Notes: generated by a model from the letters alone, not told the origin. A stretch of DNA of 64,000 nt from Parachryseolinea silvisoli (GCF_021190955.1 NZ_JAIOAO010000001.1:1178001-1242000); one strand, 5' to 3'; shown: positions 8,798 to 18,884, numbered from the stretch's first letter. Made by a program: numbers and translations.

Positions 8798-10021
8798 TTA
8801 AAATCCACTCGAAGCAACGACAAGCTTTACACTTCTGAATTGCAGGTATACATTCTGGCCGGTATTAACCACCCAACCCGTAGCAATCTCTGTCGGCTCG
8901 TCCAACGTAAACGTCAGGTTATGTGTACCGCCCAGGCTGCCACCCGGCGTACCGTGGAAAGAGGCCAACGTTGTACCGATATTGTCAATATCGGGTAGCT
9001 CGGTGCCCGCGACCACGAGCTCGTAAACATCGTACTGACCGCCACCATAGTTACCTGTCTCGTACGAGATGGTATACGTACCTGCCGGCAATGTAAAGGT
9101 TTGCCATACCTTGCCATTGCTTACACCCGCGCCGTCCCAGTGCTCTGTTTCGAAATGAAATACGCCGCTATCATCCCACGACCAGCCCCCACCGGTGCCG
9201 CCGTCCTGATTCGTAATATTCGAATTGAACAGCCAATCCTTCGGTGTCCCCCACTTCCCCGTACCGGCGTCACCCCGCTGGATCGGACGAATCGAGTTTT
9301 TGAGATAGGTCGTAGTAATATCCTGCGACACACCAATGATCTGCGGCACTGCCTTAAAGGTATCAACAGCCGTCTCCTCAGGCAGATAATAGGTCTGATA
9401 CGAAAACTTCGTCTGGTTCTTGATATCGGCCAATGTTACGCTTTCCACATCCGACGGAATCCGTAAGACTTTCACTTCATCCGCTACGTTCGTATAAATG
9501 ATCTCCGTAAACAGCGCCGTCTCGTCGCTATTATACATATCAACTTGTACCTCATTAAGTCCACGCGCTTCTGCTGCCTTAATCGGCCGATTGATCAACG
9601 ACTCCTGGTAGGTCATACCATACGACGATCCCGATTCAAATACGGTTACCGACGCATTGCCCACGGCATCATACGTAATCAGCTCAAAATTATAACGCCC
9701 CTCGGGAAGCGCAATCGGAATCGCGAGACTATCCACGCCTGCACTCCGCTCGATCGGTAGGATCAGCGAATCCTGCCGCGTGTTCCAGTAAACCTTCAGG
9801 TTTACAATCTTCGGGTCCGAAATCAACAGTCCCGTAATCACCACACGGTTGCTGCCCGCACGGGCGTGGGCCGAGTCGACCTTTCCGGTATAGATCAATT
9901 CCTTTCCGCCGGTATATTTCAGATAGTCGTCCATGTCAGTACATGCCGCAGCAGCGACCAACAACAAAACGACAAATACTCCTATCAGATTCTTCATGCT
10001 ATTACGCTTCAATGGTTTCAT
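8798..10021 (-). CDS. PUL1 surface lipoprotein, DUF4998 domain plus DUF5013-like C-terminus
   Basis: A 407-residue lipoprotein. The signal segment ends in the lipobox VAAAAC. An internal ATG at 9997 (MKNLIG) is possible; the longer start is kept because the PUL2 counterpart has a similarly long n-region. The N-terminal part (GGKELIYTGKVDS, then GSNRVVITG and DPKIVNLKVYW) matches DUF4998, a Bacteroidota-only domain in polysaccharide-utilization loci. The C-terminal 130 residues (GGGWSWDDSGVFHFETEHW, YELVVAGTELPDIDN) are a beta-sandwich of the DUF5013 type by recollection. The position fits a SusE/F-like surface glycan-binding protein. It begins 7 bases after the preceding stop, so it is translationally linked to the DUF4959 gene. 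Glycan binding is inferred from context. Confidence 0.82.
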   Translation of the reverse strand: MKPLKRNSMKNLIGVFVVLLLVAAAACTDMDDYLKYTGGKELIYTGKVDSAHARAGSNRVVITGLLISDPKIVNLKVYWNTRQDSLILPIERSAGVDSLAIPIALPEGRYNFELITYDAVGNASVTVFESGSSYGMTYQESLINRPIKAAEARGLNEVQVDMYNSDETALFTEIIYTNVADEVKVLRIPSDVESVTLADIKNQTKFSYQTYYLPEETAVDTFKAVPQIIGVSQDITTTYLKNSIRPIQRGDAGTGKWGTPKDWLFNSNITNQDGGTGGGWSWDDSGVFHFETEHWDGAGVSNGKVWQTFTLPAGTYTISYETGNYGGGQYDVYELVVAGTELPDIDNIGTTLASFHGTPGGSLGGTHNLTFTLDEPTEIATGWVVNTGQNVYLQFRSVKLVVASSGF

Positions 10022-10028
10022 ATAGAGC

Positions 10029-11219
10029 TTATTTATCGCTACCCCAGAACGTCACTTCCGAAAACACCATATTCGTGTTACCCGACCAGTTTTCCAGACA
10101 TCGGATGCGGATGTACCGAACGCGCGGCATGTCCGTAGGTACATCCGCTTCGTCGCCAATGCGGCCCGCCGTGCGATCGTCGTCTGTAAACAGACCAATG
10201 GGCAATCCTGACGGTTTGATGTTTGTGATAGAAAGAAGCTTTGTCCAGCCGTCCATCGAGCCGTCAGGGTTATAATTCGTCGTTCCCCACACTTCATAAC
10301 GCTTGGGCGACACGTCGTTATACCAATGGCGGTCATCTTGTACCGTCTGCAGACTGAAACGACTCAATTGCGCCTCTACCCCCAGGTCGAACGTAATGAC
10401 CTTCGGCACCCCCGTGCTGGCGTTGCCGGTATGCAATCCAAAGCCGCTTACGTCGCCCGTGACACGACCGTCCCATACATAGGGCATCGCACCACCCCAC
10501 GACGTACACGCGGCATCGCCTGGGAGGGAAATTTCACGAAACTTGGTTTTATCAAGCTGAATCTCATAGATCGGAGTCAGCTCTTGCAGCAATACATCCG
10601 ACTCATTCCCCCAACGGTCGCGTACAAAGACACCGAACTGGCGCGATACAGATTCAAACCCGCGCACAGAGAAGCTTGCCGTGTCACGCGCCGTGTAGAA
10701 GGTACGTATCACGGCCATATTACCCGTCGAGTCGGGCGTCGTCACAATGATCGCCAGGTCAGCCCTGGTTGCATTGATGAACGATATCGTCGCCCCACCG
10801 AAATCAGGCTCTACCAACAGTGTATGAAAGGTGGTTAGTACGGGTGGTGTCTTCGGCGTTACCTGGATCGTAACGGGCGTCGACCGGTTACCGCTGCGGT
10901 CAACGGCATACAAGTCTACCGCGTGCGCCAACGTATCGGCAAAACCATTTATGACCAACGTATTGGTATAATACGAGCTCTTAAACTCCATATCGCGCCC
11001 GGCCTTATTTTTATAGATCGCCTGCACATAAAGCAGGTCGGGATCTGACGGAAGCGAGTATGTGAGGCGCGCGGCGCCGGCCAGGGGCTCTGCTTCTACG
11101 TTCTTGATCGGTCCCGGTGCTGACTTGTCGGTTTCAATGGAACTGAGCTGATCGGTGTCACAGCCTCCGGCGACAGCCGCCAGCAGGCTGCATATAGCGA
11201 TATATTTTATACTGTTCAT
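10029..11219 (-). CDS. PUL1 surface lipoprotein, DUF4959-DUF5126-discoidin-like
   Basis: A 396-residue lipoprotein with a lipobox at AVAGGC. The first domain (PGPIKNVEAEPLAGAARLTY, then DLYAVDRSGNRS) is DUF4959, fibronectin-III-like. The middle, containing PDFGGATISFIN and FVRDRWGNESD, is DUF5126. The last 150 residues, with AWxG-like CTSWGGAMPYVWDG, TFDLG and VRYIRIRC, form a discoidin-like carbohydrate-binding sandwich (DUF5000 class). Such proteins occur directly after SusD in many PULs and are thought to assist surface glycan capture. It is 31 bp after the SusD stop in the same direction. Confidence 0.86.
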   Translation of the reverse strand: MNSIKYIAICSLLAAVAGGCDTDQLSSIETDKSAPGPIKNVEAEPLAGAARLTYSLPSDPDLLYVQAIYKNKAGRDMEFKSSYYTNTLVINGFADTLAHAVDLYAVDRSGNRSTPVTIQVTPKTPPVLTTFHTLLVEPDFGGATISFINATRADLAIIVTTPDSTGNMAVIRTFYTARDTASFSVRGFESVSRQFGVFVRDRWGNESDVLLQELTPIYEIQLDKTKFREISLPGDAACTSWGGAMPYVWDGRVTGDVSGFGLHTGNASTGVPKVITFDLGVEAQLSRFSLQTVQDDRHWYNDVSPKRYEVWGTTNYNPDGSMDGWTKLLSITNIKPSGLPIGLFTDDDRTAGRIGDEADVPTDMPRVRYIRIRCLENWSGNTNMVFSEVTFWGSDK

Positions 11220-11250
11220 TTTAATCAGATTTAAAGGAACATTGATTTTA

Positions 11251-13164
11251 TTACCAGCCGGGATTTTGCACCAGCTTGGGATTCACGACCAGGTCGTTTT
11301 GCTTCAGCGGGAACAGGTAGTCGCGCGGTGCAATAAAATGCTGGCTATATAACAGGCGTGGATGGTAGTACGCCGTGGCACTTTCCTGCTCGATATTCCA
11401 CCCGAAGATGCCTGTATTGAGCTCATCGCTGGCGGTCTTCCATCGTCTCAGGTCCCAGAACCGGCTCCCCTCGAACATCAGCTCGATGGCGCGTTCACGC
11501 TGGATGATCTCGCGCAACCCCACCTGCGATGAAAACTTCGCCGGCTGGATCGAATAGTTCGTCCACGAATCCTGTACACCTTCCAGACCGGCGCGCGCGC
11601 GAATCTGATCGACCCACGGCAACGCATCCATCCCACGCCCCACTTCATTCAGGGCCTCGGCATACAGCAGGTATAGATCGGCCAAACGCATCTCGGGCCA
11701 GGGGTAACCTTCTACCGTGGCATCGGTCTGGGTGATCACTAATTTCCAGTTCACCAGCTTTTTCGTCCACAAACCGGTAGACGAGTAGTTGTTCGCGCCG
11801 ATGCGCGACTGCGGTTGACCTTTCTTCGCCCGCACCGTCCAGGTATTCCTGTCCGACTGGCTCTGACTGTTTTGCATATACCACACCGAGCCGTCGAACG
11901 CCAGGTCGGCATAGTAGCGGTGCTCGCGGTTGAACTGAATAGACGCCGTCTGATAACCCTCGATCAAATTATACCGTTCGTCGGCCCCTGCAGAACGTAA
12001 CGAATAGCGACCGGAATAATTAAAATTCTTGTCTTCTTCCATAGGCACCCCGTGATCCGAATAGAAAAGGTGCGAGATATTGAGCGTCGGGTTGATCAGG
12101 TCCTTGGCACCCCAGATGTTCAACGGAAACTGTTGATCCAGCCGGGCCATACAATCTTTTTGCAGATCGGTCGCCGCGCGACCCGACAGTCCCCAGATTA
12201 ATTCGGAGTTCCACCGTTCGCTTACCGCACCACGAATGCCCATTTGTATAATCGTCGTATCGCTCAGCCTGGCAAACGTAGAGAAGGTATACAACCGTAC
12301 GCCGGTCTCATGCGCGGCTTCGATCGCTATTTCACAGGCCGCTACGGCAGAGTCCCATTTCACCTGCTCCACCGTGGGGTTGAATAAGTGCACCCCGTCA
12401 TGATCCACAAAGTTGGCATAGTCCGGGTTTCCGTTGAATAACGGACTGGCTGCAGTCACCCACAGCTTAGCTTTCAGCATCAACGCGGCAGGACGCGTTA
12501 CCCGGCCCAGCTCGGTCGAGCGGTTCAGGATCGCGTCGGGCAGGTTGGTAGCTGCCGTGTCCAGCAGCGCAGAAATATAGGTCACCACTTCGTCTACCGG
12601 CGCACGTTTGTCGCGGAACTCGTCCGTCGAGCTCGTCACCGGGTGGTTCTTCGGCAACAGCACGATCGGGCCGTACATGCGGAAAAGGTAGAAGTGGTAA
12701 TAGGCTTTCAGAAACTGCGCCTCCCCGATCCAACGCCGCCGCATCACAGGGTCCAGATCGTTTACCTTCGCCGGGTTGCTGACGTTTTCCAGGAAAATGT
12801 TACAATCACGAATGGCCCTGTAGATTGACTGACCGCCGTTGTTGCCGTCCCAGCAGTTCATGTAGGGATCGTTTATATTCTGGTTGCCTTTGGCGATCTC
12901 CAGCGCCGGGTAATTGTTCGAGCCGTTCTGCGGGTGGTACGTCCACAGCTCGTCGGCGCCCAGCAGGCCGATGCTGCCAAAGCCGCTGTTCTGACCGGGC
13001 AGGTACGAGTAGCAGGTATATAAATACTTCTCTGCCTCCAGCCGGTTGGCAAAGGCGTGGTCCAGTGTCGCCACATTGTCGGGCACCAGGTCGAGGTAAT
13101 CGCAGGCGGTCAACGACACCGTCAGCGAAATGAACAGGATGCTATAGCGTAAAATGTTCTTCAT
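11251..13164 (-). CDS. SusD/RagB-family outer-membrane glycan-binding lipoprotein (PUL1)
   Basis: The start at 13164 (MKNILRYSILFISLTVSL, lipobox LTAC) is chosen over an upstream ATG at 13257 that overlaps the SusC end and lacks a signal. The 637-residue product has the SusD N-terminal hallmark DYLDLVPDNVATLDHAF, the helical TPR-like body with FLKAYYHFYLFRMYGPIVLLPKN, and the C-terminal ERAIELMFEGSRFWDLRRW motif. SusD caps the SusC barrel and presents glycan to it. The gene begins 11 bp after SusC, the standard pair arrangement. The ligand cannot be read from sequence. Confidence 0.96.
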   Translation of the reverse strand: MKNILRYSILFISLTVSLTACDYLDLVPDNVATLDHAFANRLEAEKYLYTCYSYLPGQNSGFGSIGLLGADELWTYHPQNGSNNYPALEIAKGNQNINDPYMNCWDGNNGGQSIYRAIRDCNIFLENVSNPAKVNDLDPVMRRRWIGEAQFLKAYYHFYLFRMYGPIVLLPKNHPVTSSTDEFRDKRAPVDEVVTYISALLDTAATNLPDAILNRSTELGRVTRPAALMLKAKLWVTAASPLFNGNPDYANFVDHDGVHLFNPTVEQVKWDSAVAACEIAIEAAHETGVRLYTFSTFARLSDTTIIQMGIRGAVSERWNSELIWGLSGRAATDLQKDCMARLDQQFPLNIWGAKDLINPTLNISHLFYSDHGVPMEEDKNFNYSGRYSLRSAGADERYNLIEGYQTASIQFNREHRYYADLAFDGSVWYMQNSQSQSDRNTWTVRAKKGQPQSRIGANNYSSTGLWTKKLVNWKLVITQTDATVEGYPWPEMRLADLYLLYAEALNEVGRGMDALPWVDQIRARAGLEGVQDSWTNYSIQPAKFSSQVGLREIIQRERAIELMFEGSRFWDLRRWKTASDELNTGIFGWNIEQESATAYYHPRLLYSQHFIAPRDYLFPLKQNDLVVNPKLVQNPGW

Positions 13165-13175
13165 CTTAAGAGGTG

Positions 13176-16100
13176 TTAGAATTTGATCTGCGCGCCCAGG
13201 TTGAATACTTTCTGAATGGGGTAGCCCAGGCCGTTGCCACCCATCTCGATATCCCACATGTCAAAGCCGCTTAACAAGAATAGGTTGTTGCCACTCACAT
13301 AAATACGTGCCGACGACATCCCCAGCTTCTTGCTTTGTGCCGGCGTCAGCGTATAGCCCATCTCGATGGTCTTCACGCGCAGGAAGGCGCCGTTGCGCAT
13401 AAACCAGGTGCTGTAGCGCGAGAAGTTATTACCGTTATAGTTCGTGCTCAGACGCGGCCACACCGCATACAGGTTGCGGTTTTCTTCCGACCAGTGGCTG
13501 TCGGCATATTCCTTTAGCAGCGGTACATCGTTCTGGAACGGCGAGGTGTTCGATGCGTCGAGCCAGAAGGACGAGCGGGCCGAACCCTGGAAGAATGCCG
13601 AGAAGTCGATGCCCTTAAACCCAAACGAGAACCCGAAACCATACACAACCTCCGGCAACCACGGGTGCCCGATCGGCACCTGGTCGGCATCGGTAATCTG
13701 GCCGTCGCCGTTCATGTCGCGGTACTTGATGTCGCCGGCGTGGTACTCACCAAAATTCTGCTTGGGTGAATTGTTCACTTCGGTCTCGTCCACAAACAGC
13801 CGCTCGGCTACCAGTCCGTAGATCTGGTTGATTGGCTGTCCCTTGTGGTAGCGATAGGCTTCGTCGTATTGCGGCTCTTCATACTTCAAAAACTCGCTGT
13901 GCGCATAGGTAAAATTGCCGCGTGCTTTTAACCACGCACCGCTCGAGAAGGAGCGGTTGTAGTCGAGTGACATATCGACACCACGGCCACGCGCCTCACC
14001 CACATTCGCGCGAACGGTTGCTGCCAAACCTACGCTGGCAGGGATCGATGCGCGATCCATCAAAATGTTAGACCGGTGCTCGGTGAAGTAATCGATGAAG
14101 ATGTCAAAGTCGTTGAAGATCCCCAGCTCGATCCCCAGGTTCAGCTTGCGGGCCGTCTCCCATGAAATATCGCGGTTGTCATACCGGCTGATGCTCACAC
14201 CATTCTTCGTCTGATTCAGGTTCTCGCCGAAGGTATAGGACCGGCCGCCATCGTTCAGGTTTACATTCGACAGGTAAAAGAAGCGGTCGTTGGCGTCGCC
14301 GATGGCGTCATTACCCACCAGTCCGTACGTCGCCTTCAACTTCAGATTTTGCACGATGTGCCCGAAGCCTTTAAAGAATTGCTCGTTCGAGATCACCCAG
14401 CCAGCCCCCACCGCGGGAAAGAACCCGTAGCGCTGGTCTTTGTAAAACCGCTCCGAGCCATTATAGCCAAACGTAAACTCCGCCAGCAGGCGATCCTGGT
14501 AGCCATACGTAAAGCGACCCGATACACCCTGGTTGCGATAGGGCAGTGACTTTTGCAGACTGCCCTGGTTCGCGAGCAGTTGCTGCCGACGCTGAAATAC
14601 CAGCAGGCCGCTGACATCGTGATCGTCAAACCTGGCATTATAGATAATGTTACCCTGCAGGTACGTGGTCGAGTTGATGTCTTTGCCCAGCTCGTTGTAA
14701 TTCAGGTATTCCGTCGGGTTGCCATTGGCATTCAGCAACGCCAGACTATACTCTTCCGACTCCGGGTTGTACGTGGCGACGTTGTAGAAATACGGGTTGT
14801 AATAGCGGTTTACGTCGAAGTACGAATACCGCGATGTATTGAAGATTCCGCTCGCCGCCAGGCCCGGGAACACAAACGACAGGTCCTGCTTTAATTCGAA
14901 TTGCGCATCGATCAGTGACTTGGCGTAATCCTTATACCCTTTCACCAGCTCAGCGTACGGGTTGATATAGCTCGCGCCCTCGTTGGCGCCGGCACGGGTA
15001 GCGTTGCCGAACAGCACGTGATTGGTATTCGGCAGGAACGACGCGGGGTAATACGCCGGGAACATTACCGGGTTGGACCGCATGATCTTTTTATACGCAT
15101 CGGCTCCACCGTCCAGCGGACCGCGGTAGTCATCGAAGCTACCCGACAAACGTGTAATGAGCTCGGTCTTCTTGGTCAGGTTGATGCTGATGTTGCTCCG
15201 CATCTGGTACGATTTCAAATTGATATTGTTATTGAAGTTCGACCTCTTATCGACGTTCAGGTTACCATTGTCCTGATAGAACACACCCGACACATAATAC
15301 CGGGCAATGGCGCCACCCCCGCTCACGTTGAGGTTATAGCGTTGATTGCTCACCACCTTCTTCACCAGCATGCCGCGCCAGTCTGTGGACGGATATAAAT
15401 ACGGATTCAACCCGGCACGTGTACCTTCGATCTTTTCGCGCGAGTATAACGAAGGCGCCAGCGGGTTGCGCGTTAGCACCGCCTCGTTGGCCAGCTCCAT
15501 ATACGTAATGGGATCGGCCAGCTCGATATTCTGTGTATTAGACGAAAAAGAATTCTCGAAACGGAAGGAGATCGTTGCCGGACCATCGCTGCCGCGTTTG
15601 GTCGTCACCTGGATCACCCCGTTGGCGCCACGCGCACCATACAACGCCGTGGCAGTCGCATCCTTCAGGATTGAGAACGCCGCGATGTCGTCTACGTGCA
15701 GACGCGCCAGTTCCGTAGTAGTCGTCTCGATACCATCGATCAGGATCAACGGGTCTTTTTTATACCCAAAGGTCGTCACACCCCGAATAAAGAAGTCGGC
15801 GTTATCAGCCCCCGGCTCGCCGCTGCGTTGGTAGGCAATCACCCCCGACACGCGGCCGGCCAGCGCCGTCGTCAGGTTACTGGAAGGTACCTTCATCTCT
15901 GCCGGGTTGACTGTCTCGATCGAGCTCACCATACTCGCTTTCTTTTGCGTACCGAAGGCGACGACCACCACCTCCTCCAGGCTGGCCACGTCTACTTCCA
16001 GTTGCACGTCGATCACCGTACGCCCGTTGATCGTCTCTTCCACCGTTTTATATCCCAGGAAGGAATATACCAATATCCCTTCCCCAGCCGACGGTACGTT

Positions 16101-16616
16101 GATCTGGTAGTTACCGTCGCGGTCGGACGTAGTACCACTCGTAGTGCCTTTTAACAGGACACTCACGCCCGGTATACCTTCGCCTGTCTCGTCCTTGACG
16201 TTGCCCTTGATGGTAATGTCGACAGGCTCGGCGTCGGCACGATAGGCGTTGGCGGCAGTAATTTCTTTGATGATAACATTGCTGCCCTCGATGGCATACG
16301 TCAGCGGCAGGTTGCGAAGGCAAACCTTCAGCACATCCTCTACAGGCGTTTCGCGAAAGCTCACATTCAGCCGGGGGGCATCTTTCACCTTTTTAGGCGA
16401 CCAAAATATATTGTATCCGGTCTGTTTGTTGATCTCACCGAATATCTCCTTGAGCGTGGCATTTTTTTTCTCATACGTGATCTTCTGAGAAAAAACCGCT
16501 CCGCTTGCCTGCATAATTGCCAGGAAGATGACAAAAGTGGTGATCTTCATAATAAGCAGGAATTTCTTGACGTAGCCCGAAGGCATGCCAATATTAGTCG
16601 TACAATTTGTGTACAT
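13176..16616 (-). CDS. SusC/RagA TonB-linked outer-membrane transporter with STN signalling domain (PUL1)
   Basis: A 1146-residue product if it starts at 16616 (MYTNCTTN, with KKFLLIMKITTFVIFLAIM as signal segment); this long n-region is usual for STN-type receptors. Domains in order are STN (about 50-105, ATLKEIFGEINKQTGYNIF), carboxypeptidase-regulatory-like domain (about 130-215, GIPGVSVLLKG), plug with the EVVVVAFGTQKK signature and LILIDGIE, and a 22-strand barrel ending in phenylalanine (NLGAQIKF). It imports oligosaccharides using TonB energy. The STN domain interacts with FecR anti-sigma factors, and a FecR/ECF pair lies directly upstream, so this receptor should report substrate transport to the sigma factor. 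Full length, no defect seen. Confidence 0.96.
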   Translation of the reverse strand: MYTNCTTNIGMPSGYVKKFLLIMKITTFVIFLAIMQASGAVFSQKITYEKKNATLKEIFGEINKQTGYNIFWSPKKVKDAPRLNVSFRETPVEDVLKVCLRNLPLTYAIEGSNVIIKEITAANAYRADAEPVDITIKGNVKDETGEGIPGVSVLLKGTTSGTTSDRDGNYQINVPSAGEGILVYSFLGYKTVEETINGRTVIDVQLEVDVASLEEVVVVAFGTQKKASMVSSIETVNPAEMKVPSSNLTTALAGRVSGVIAYQRSGEPGADNADFFIRGVTTFGYKKDPLILIDGIETTTTELARLHVDDIAAFSILKDATATALYGARGANGVIQVTTKRGSDGPATISFRFENSFSSNTQNIELADPITYMELANEAVLTRNPLAPSLYSREKIEGTRAGLNPYLYPSTDWRGMLVKKVVSNQRYNLNVSGGGAIARYYVSGVFYQDNGNLNVDKRSNFNNNINLKSYQMRSNISINLTKKTELITRLSGSFDDYRGPLDGGADAYKKIMRSNPVMFPAYYPASFLPNTNHVLFGNATRAGANEGASYINPYAELVKGYKDYAKSLIDAQFELKQDLSFVFPGLAASGIFNTSRYSYFDVNRYYNPYFYNVATYNPESEEYSLALLNANGNPTEYLNYNELGKDINSTTYLQGNIIYNARFDDHDVSGLLVFQRRQQLLANQGSLQKSLPYRNQGVSGRFTYGYQDRLLAEFTFGYNGSERFYKDQRYGFFPAVGAGWVISNEQFFKGFGHIVQNLKLKATYGLVGNDAIGDANDRFFYLSNVNLNDGGRSYTFGENLNQTKNGVSISRYDNRDISWETARKLNLGIELGIFNDFDIFIDYFTEHRSNILMDRASIPASVGLAATVRANVGEARGRGVDMSLDYNRSFSSGAWLKARGNFTYAHSEFLKYEEPQYDEAYRYHKGQPINQIYGLVAERLFVDETEVNNSPKQNFGEYHAGDIKYRDMNGDGQITDADQVPIGHPWLPEVVYGFGFSFGFKGIDFSAFFQGSARSSFWLDASNTSPFQNDVPLLKEYADSHWSEENRNLYAVWPRLSTNYNGNNFSRYSTWFMRNGAFLRVKTIEMGYTLTPAQSKKLGMSSARIYVSGNNLFLLSGFDMWDIEMGGNGLGYPIQKVFNLGAQIKF

Positions 16617-16678
16617 TTGAATGGCTTGCGTTAAGTAAGGAATCGTTATCAATAGTGACATTCTGAATGAAGCAGGCT

Positions 16679-16713
16679 ATGAGCAGGGGCATCGTAAGTG
16701 CCTCTGTTCTCAT
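16679..16713. promoter_or_regulatory. hairpin in the FecR-SusC1 interval
   Basis: The arms ATGAG-AGGGGCA and TGCCTCT-TCTCAT pair with a small bulge around a seven-base loop, about 65 bases before the SusC1 start. There is no T-run, so a leader structure or attenuator is more likely than a terminator. The 218-bp interval otherwise holds only a 12-codon ORF (16732-16770, minus, MKKTKSPPPATS). Confidence 0.35.
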
Positions 16714-16834
16714 ATATAGGCCTCTTCAATCTCAGGATGTAGCGGGTGGTGGAGATTTGGTCTTTTTCATGGCGGTTAGTGTTTAGTAGTATTTCGTTAG
16801 CCTGCCTTCAGGGCGCTTCGTAAGTATACCGACA

Positions 16835-17956
16835 TTATGCCGGTGGTTTGCTGCTGATGTAAATCGTCTTCCCCTCTACCCGGAATTGCACATCCCCGGT
16901 TTGCTCCATAATCTCCAGCAGCGTTGATATCCTGGTAAACCGCGTCGTCACGGCACCAAACGTTTCTTCTTTCAGGGCATCATTTTCAAAGACCACGTCC
17001 ACATCATACCACCGTGCGACGCTGCGCATGATGTCCTCAAGACGTTCGTCATCAAACCTAAAATAACCTTCTTTCCAGGCCACGGCTTCGCGCGTGTCTA
17101 TTTCCGCTACCGTGATATTTTCTTCTACCAGACGCGATTGTTGCCCCGGGGCCAGCGTCACGCTGTGGGTACCCGCCGTGACGCGCACTTTCCCTTCCAG
17201 TAAGCTTGTTTTAATATCCGGCTCATCCGCATAAGCCTTTACATTGAAATGCGTGCCTAATACTTGTACAGCATGCTGCCCCGACACCACGGTAAAGGGA
17301 CGTGTCGGCTGATGGCTTACTTCGAAGTACGCCTCCCCTTTCAGCTCTACACGACGTTCAGCACCTTCCGAAAAATTCAGTGGCAACCGCAGCGACGAGT
17401 AGGCGTTCAACCAGATCTTCGATCCATCGGGCAGCACCACTTGATACTGTCCGCCCTTCGGTGTTTCGATAGTATTATATCCTGAAGCGGGCGCAGTACC
17501 TTTGCGGTTCGATGCAAGAGTATAGATCAGCTGGCCGTCACCGGACTTGGTGATTTCAATATCTTCCTGACTGGCAATATTTCCGTTGGCGGCTTCGGTA
17601 AGCGAGATCCTTGTTCCATCCACCAGTACGAGCACTGCCTGGTGGCTCCCGGGCACAATGTCGCCTGGGTCGACCACGGTGGGACGCAAATACAACCCCA
17701 CGCCCACACCTATTATAAGGAGTATAGATGCTGCAGCCAGCCACTGGCGGCGGCGGTCGCGTTGCGGTCGGGTGATTTCATCATGCAGGCGTACGCGCAT
17801 GGATTCGCCCACAACGTGTTCGTCTTCGGGGAAGACGCTGTCGCGTTCGGCACGCTGCCGGTACCAGGAGCGCAATTCCTCCTTTTCCGCCTCCGTGGCA
17901 GTCCGATCCTTGTATTTTCGCAGTAACGAGTAGATGTATTCCTGGTCCACAGGCAT
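16835..17956 (-). CDS. FecR-family anti-sigma factor
   Basis: A 373-residue protein starting at 17956 (MPVDQEYIYSLLRKY), after the sigma gene. The N-terminal cytoplasmic domain is followed by one transmembrane helix (WLAAASILLIIGVGVGLYL). The periplasmic FecR domain contains TPKGGQYQVVLPDGSKIWLNAYSS-type sequence and AYFEVSH, and the C-terminal DUF4974-like part has RFDDERLEDIMRSVARWYDV. FecR proteins hold an ECF sigma factor until the STN domain of a cognate transporter signals. The next gene downstream is an STN-SusC, which makes the three a trans-envelope signalling unit. Confidence 0.95.
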   Translation of the reverse strand: MPVDQEYIYSLLRKYKDRTATEAEKEELRSWYRQRAERDSVFPEDEHVVGESMRVRLHDEITRPQRDRRRQWLAAASILLIIGVGVGLYLRPTVVDPGDIVPGSHQAVLVLVDGTRISLTEAANGNIASQEDIEITKSGDGQLIYTLASNRKGTAPASGYNTIETPKGGQYQVVLPDGSKIWLNAYSSLRLPLNFSEGAERRVELKGEAYFEVSHQPTRPFTVVSGQHAVQVLGTHFNVKAYADEPDIKTSLLEGKVRVTAGTHSVTLAPGQQSRLVEENITVAEIDTREAVAWKEGYFRFDDERLEDIMRSVARWYDVDVVFENDALKEETFGAVTTRFTRISTLLEIMEQTGDVQFRVEGKTIYISSKPPA

Positions 17957-18031
17957 AAGTCGGTTTAGTACAGGTATGTACCGTAACCTGGGCCTTACCC
18001 CACAGCGCAAACGATTTATTTTCGCAAAAAC

Positions 18032-18640
18032 TTAGAATCCGGTCTTTTCGACCTCTTTCAAAATGGCGTACAACACGGGCGCAGCCAGGGCAAACAGCCA
18101 CCCGTAGTTCTTGAGCTCTCCCCGGATGATATTCAACGCGCGGGTTAGGTTCCGCTCCACAGCCTTTTGGGTGATTTGAGCCTGTTCGGCAATCTCACTG
18201 TTTTTCATGCCCTTTTCCCGGCAGCGAAACACCAACCGACACTTGGCAGGCATTTCCTCGACTATTCCATTAATATATTCTTCCAAAAAGAGCGCATCCA
18301 GCTTCTCCTCATCCTGCGACAAGTCACTGAACTCATAGTTCAGCCGAAGCAATTCAGACCGCCTGCTCTCCCGTTGGTAATACTTATAAATACTGAATTT
18401 CACCGCCGTCGCCAGAAAGGCCGGCAGATTATCGATCACCACCTGGTGGCGGCGCTCCCACAACGAAATAAACACTTCGTGCACAATGTCCTTCGACGAG
18501 CTTTTGTCTTCACTATGGTTCCACGCAATGAGCAACATCTTCTTCCAGTACCGCCCATAGATCTCATTAAACGCACCATGGTCATCGGCCTTCAACAAGG
18601 TCGACAGTTCATGATCGTTATAAGCACTGTAGTTGGACAT
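18032..18640 (-). CDS. ECF-subfamily RNA polymerase sigma-70 factor
   Basis: A 202-residue protein starting at MSNYSAYND (18640). Region 2 includes AFNEIYGRYWKKMLLIAW and DIVHEVFISLWERR. Region 4 includes LEEYINGIVEEMPAKCRLVF and the helix-turn-helix KNSEIAEQAQITQKAVERNLTRAL. The C-terminal 25 residues (YGWLFALAAPVLYAILKE) are hydrophobic, common in Bacteroidota PUL sigma factors. It lies 75 bp before fecR on the same strand and should drive the PUL1 operon when released. An upstream ATG at 18658 (MVPKSL) is less likely. Confidence 0.96.
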   Translation of the reverse strand: MSNYSAYNDHELSTLLKADDHGAFNEIYGRYWKKMLLIAWNHSEDKSSSKDIVHEVFISLWERRHQVVIDNLPAFLATAVKFSIYKYYQRESRRSELLRLNYEFSDLSQDEEKLDALFLEEYINGIVEEMPAKCRLVFRCREKGMKNSEIAEQAQITQKAVERNLTRALNIIRGELKNYGWLFALAAPVLYAILKEVEKTGF

Positions 18641-18884
18641 AAGACTTTTCGGAACCACCCCGCGCGCACAGGAGCATCGATGGAAGGGTGTTCGGTTTAG
18701 GTTGTGGGCTAGTCAACCTTATACGAAAGTTCCTCATTTATTTAATGATGTACAAATGGGAATACAAAATAACAGCGCACCGCAACTTCGCAACGCGGAT
18801 CTATGGCCGTTACCGCAACCGGGTCTTATGTGAAGACATGCCATCCTCCAATTTCGATTGGCAGCGTACATGACTTTCAATAAT
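18641..18884. other. sigma-factor upstream region, no gene seen
   Basis: This is the leading region of the PUL1 sigma gene. A 61-codon plus-strand ORF at 18688-18873 has no recognisable domain and its composition looks random. I found no convincing match to the Bacteroidota TTTG/TAnnTTTG promoter. Confidence 0.4.

Noticed and set aside
18688-18873. 61-codon plus-strand ORF upstream of the sigma gene
   Set aside because: No domain; it overlaps the probable sigma-factor promoter region.
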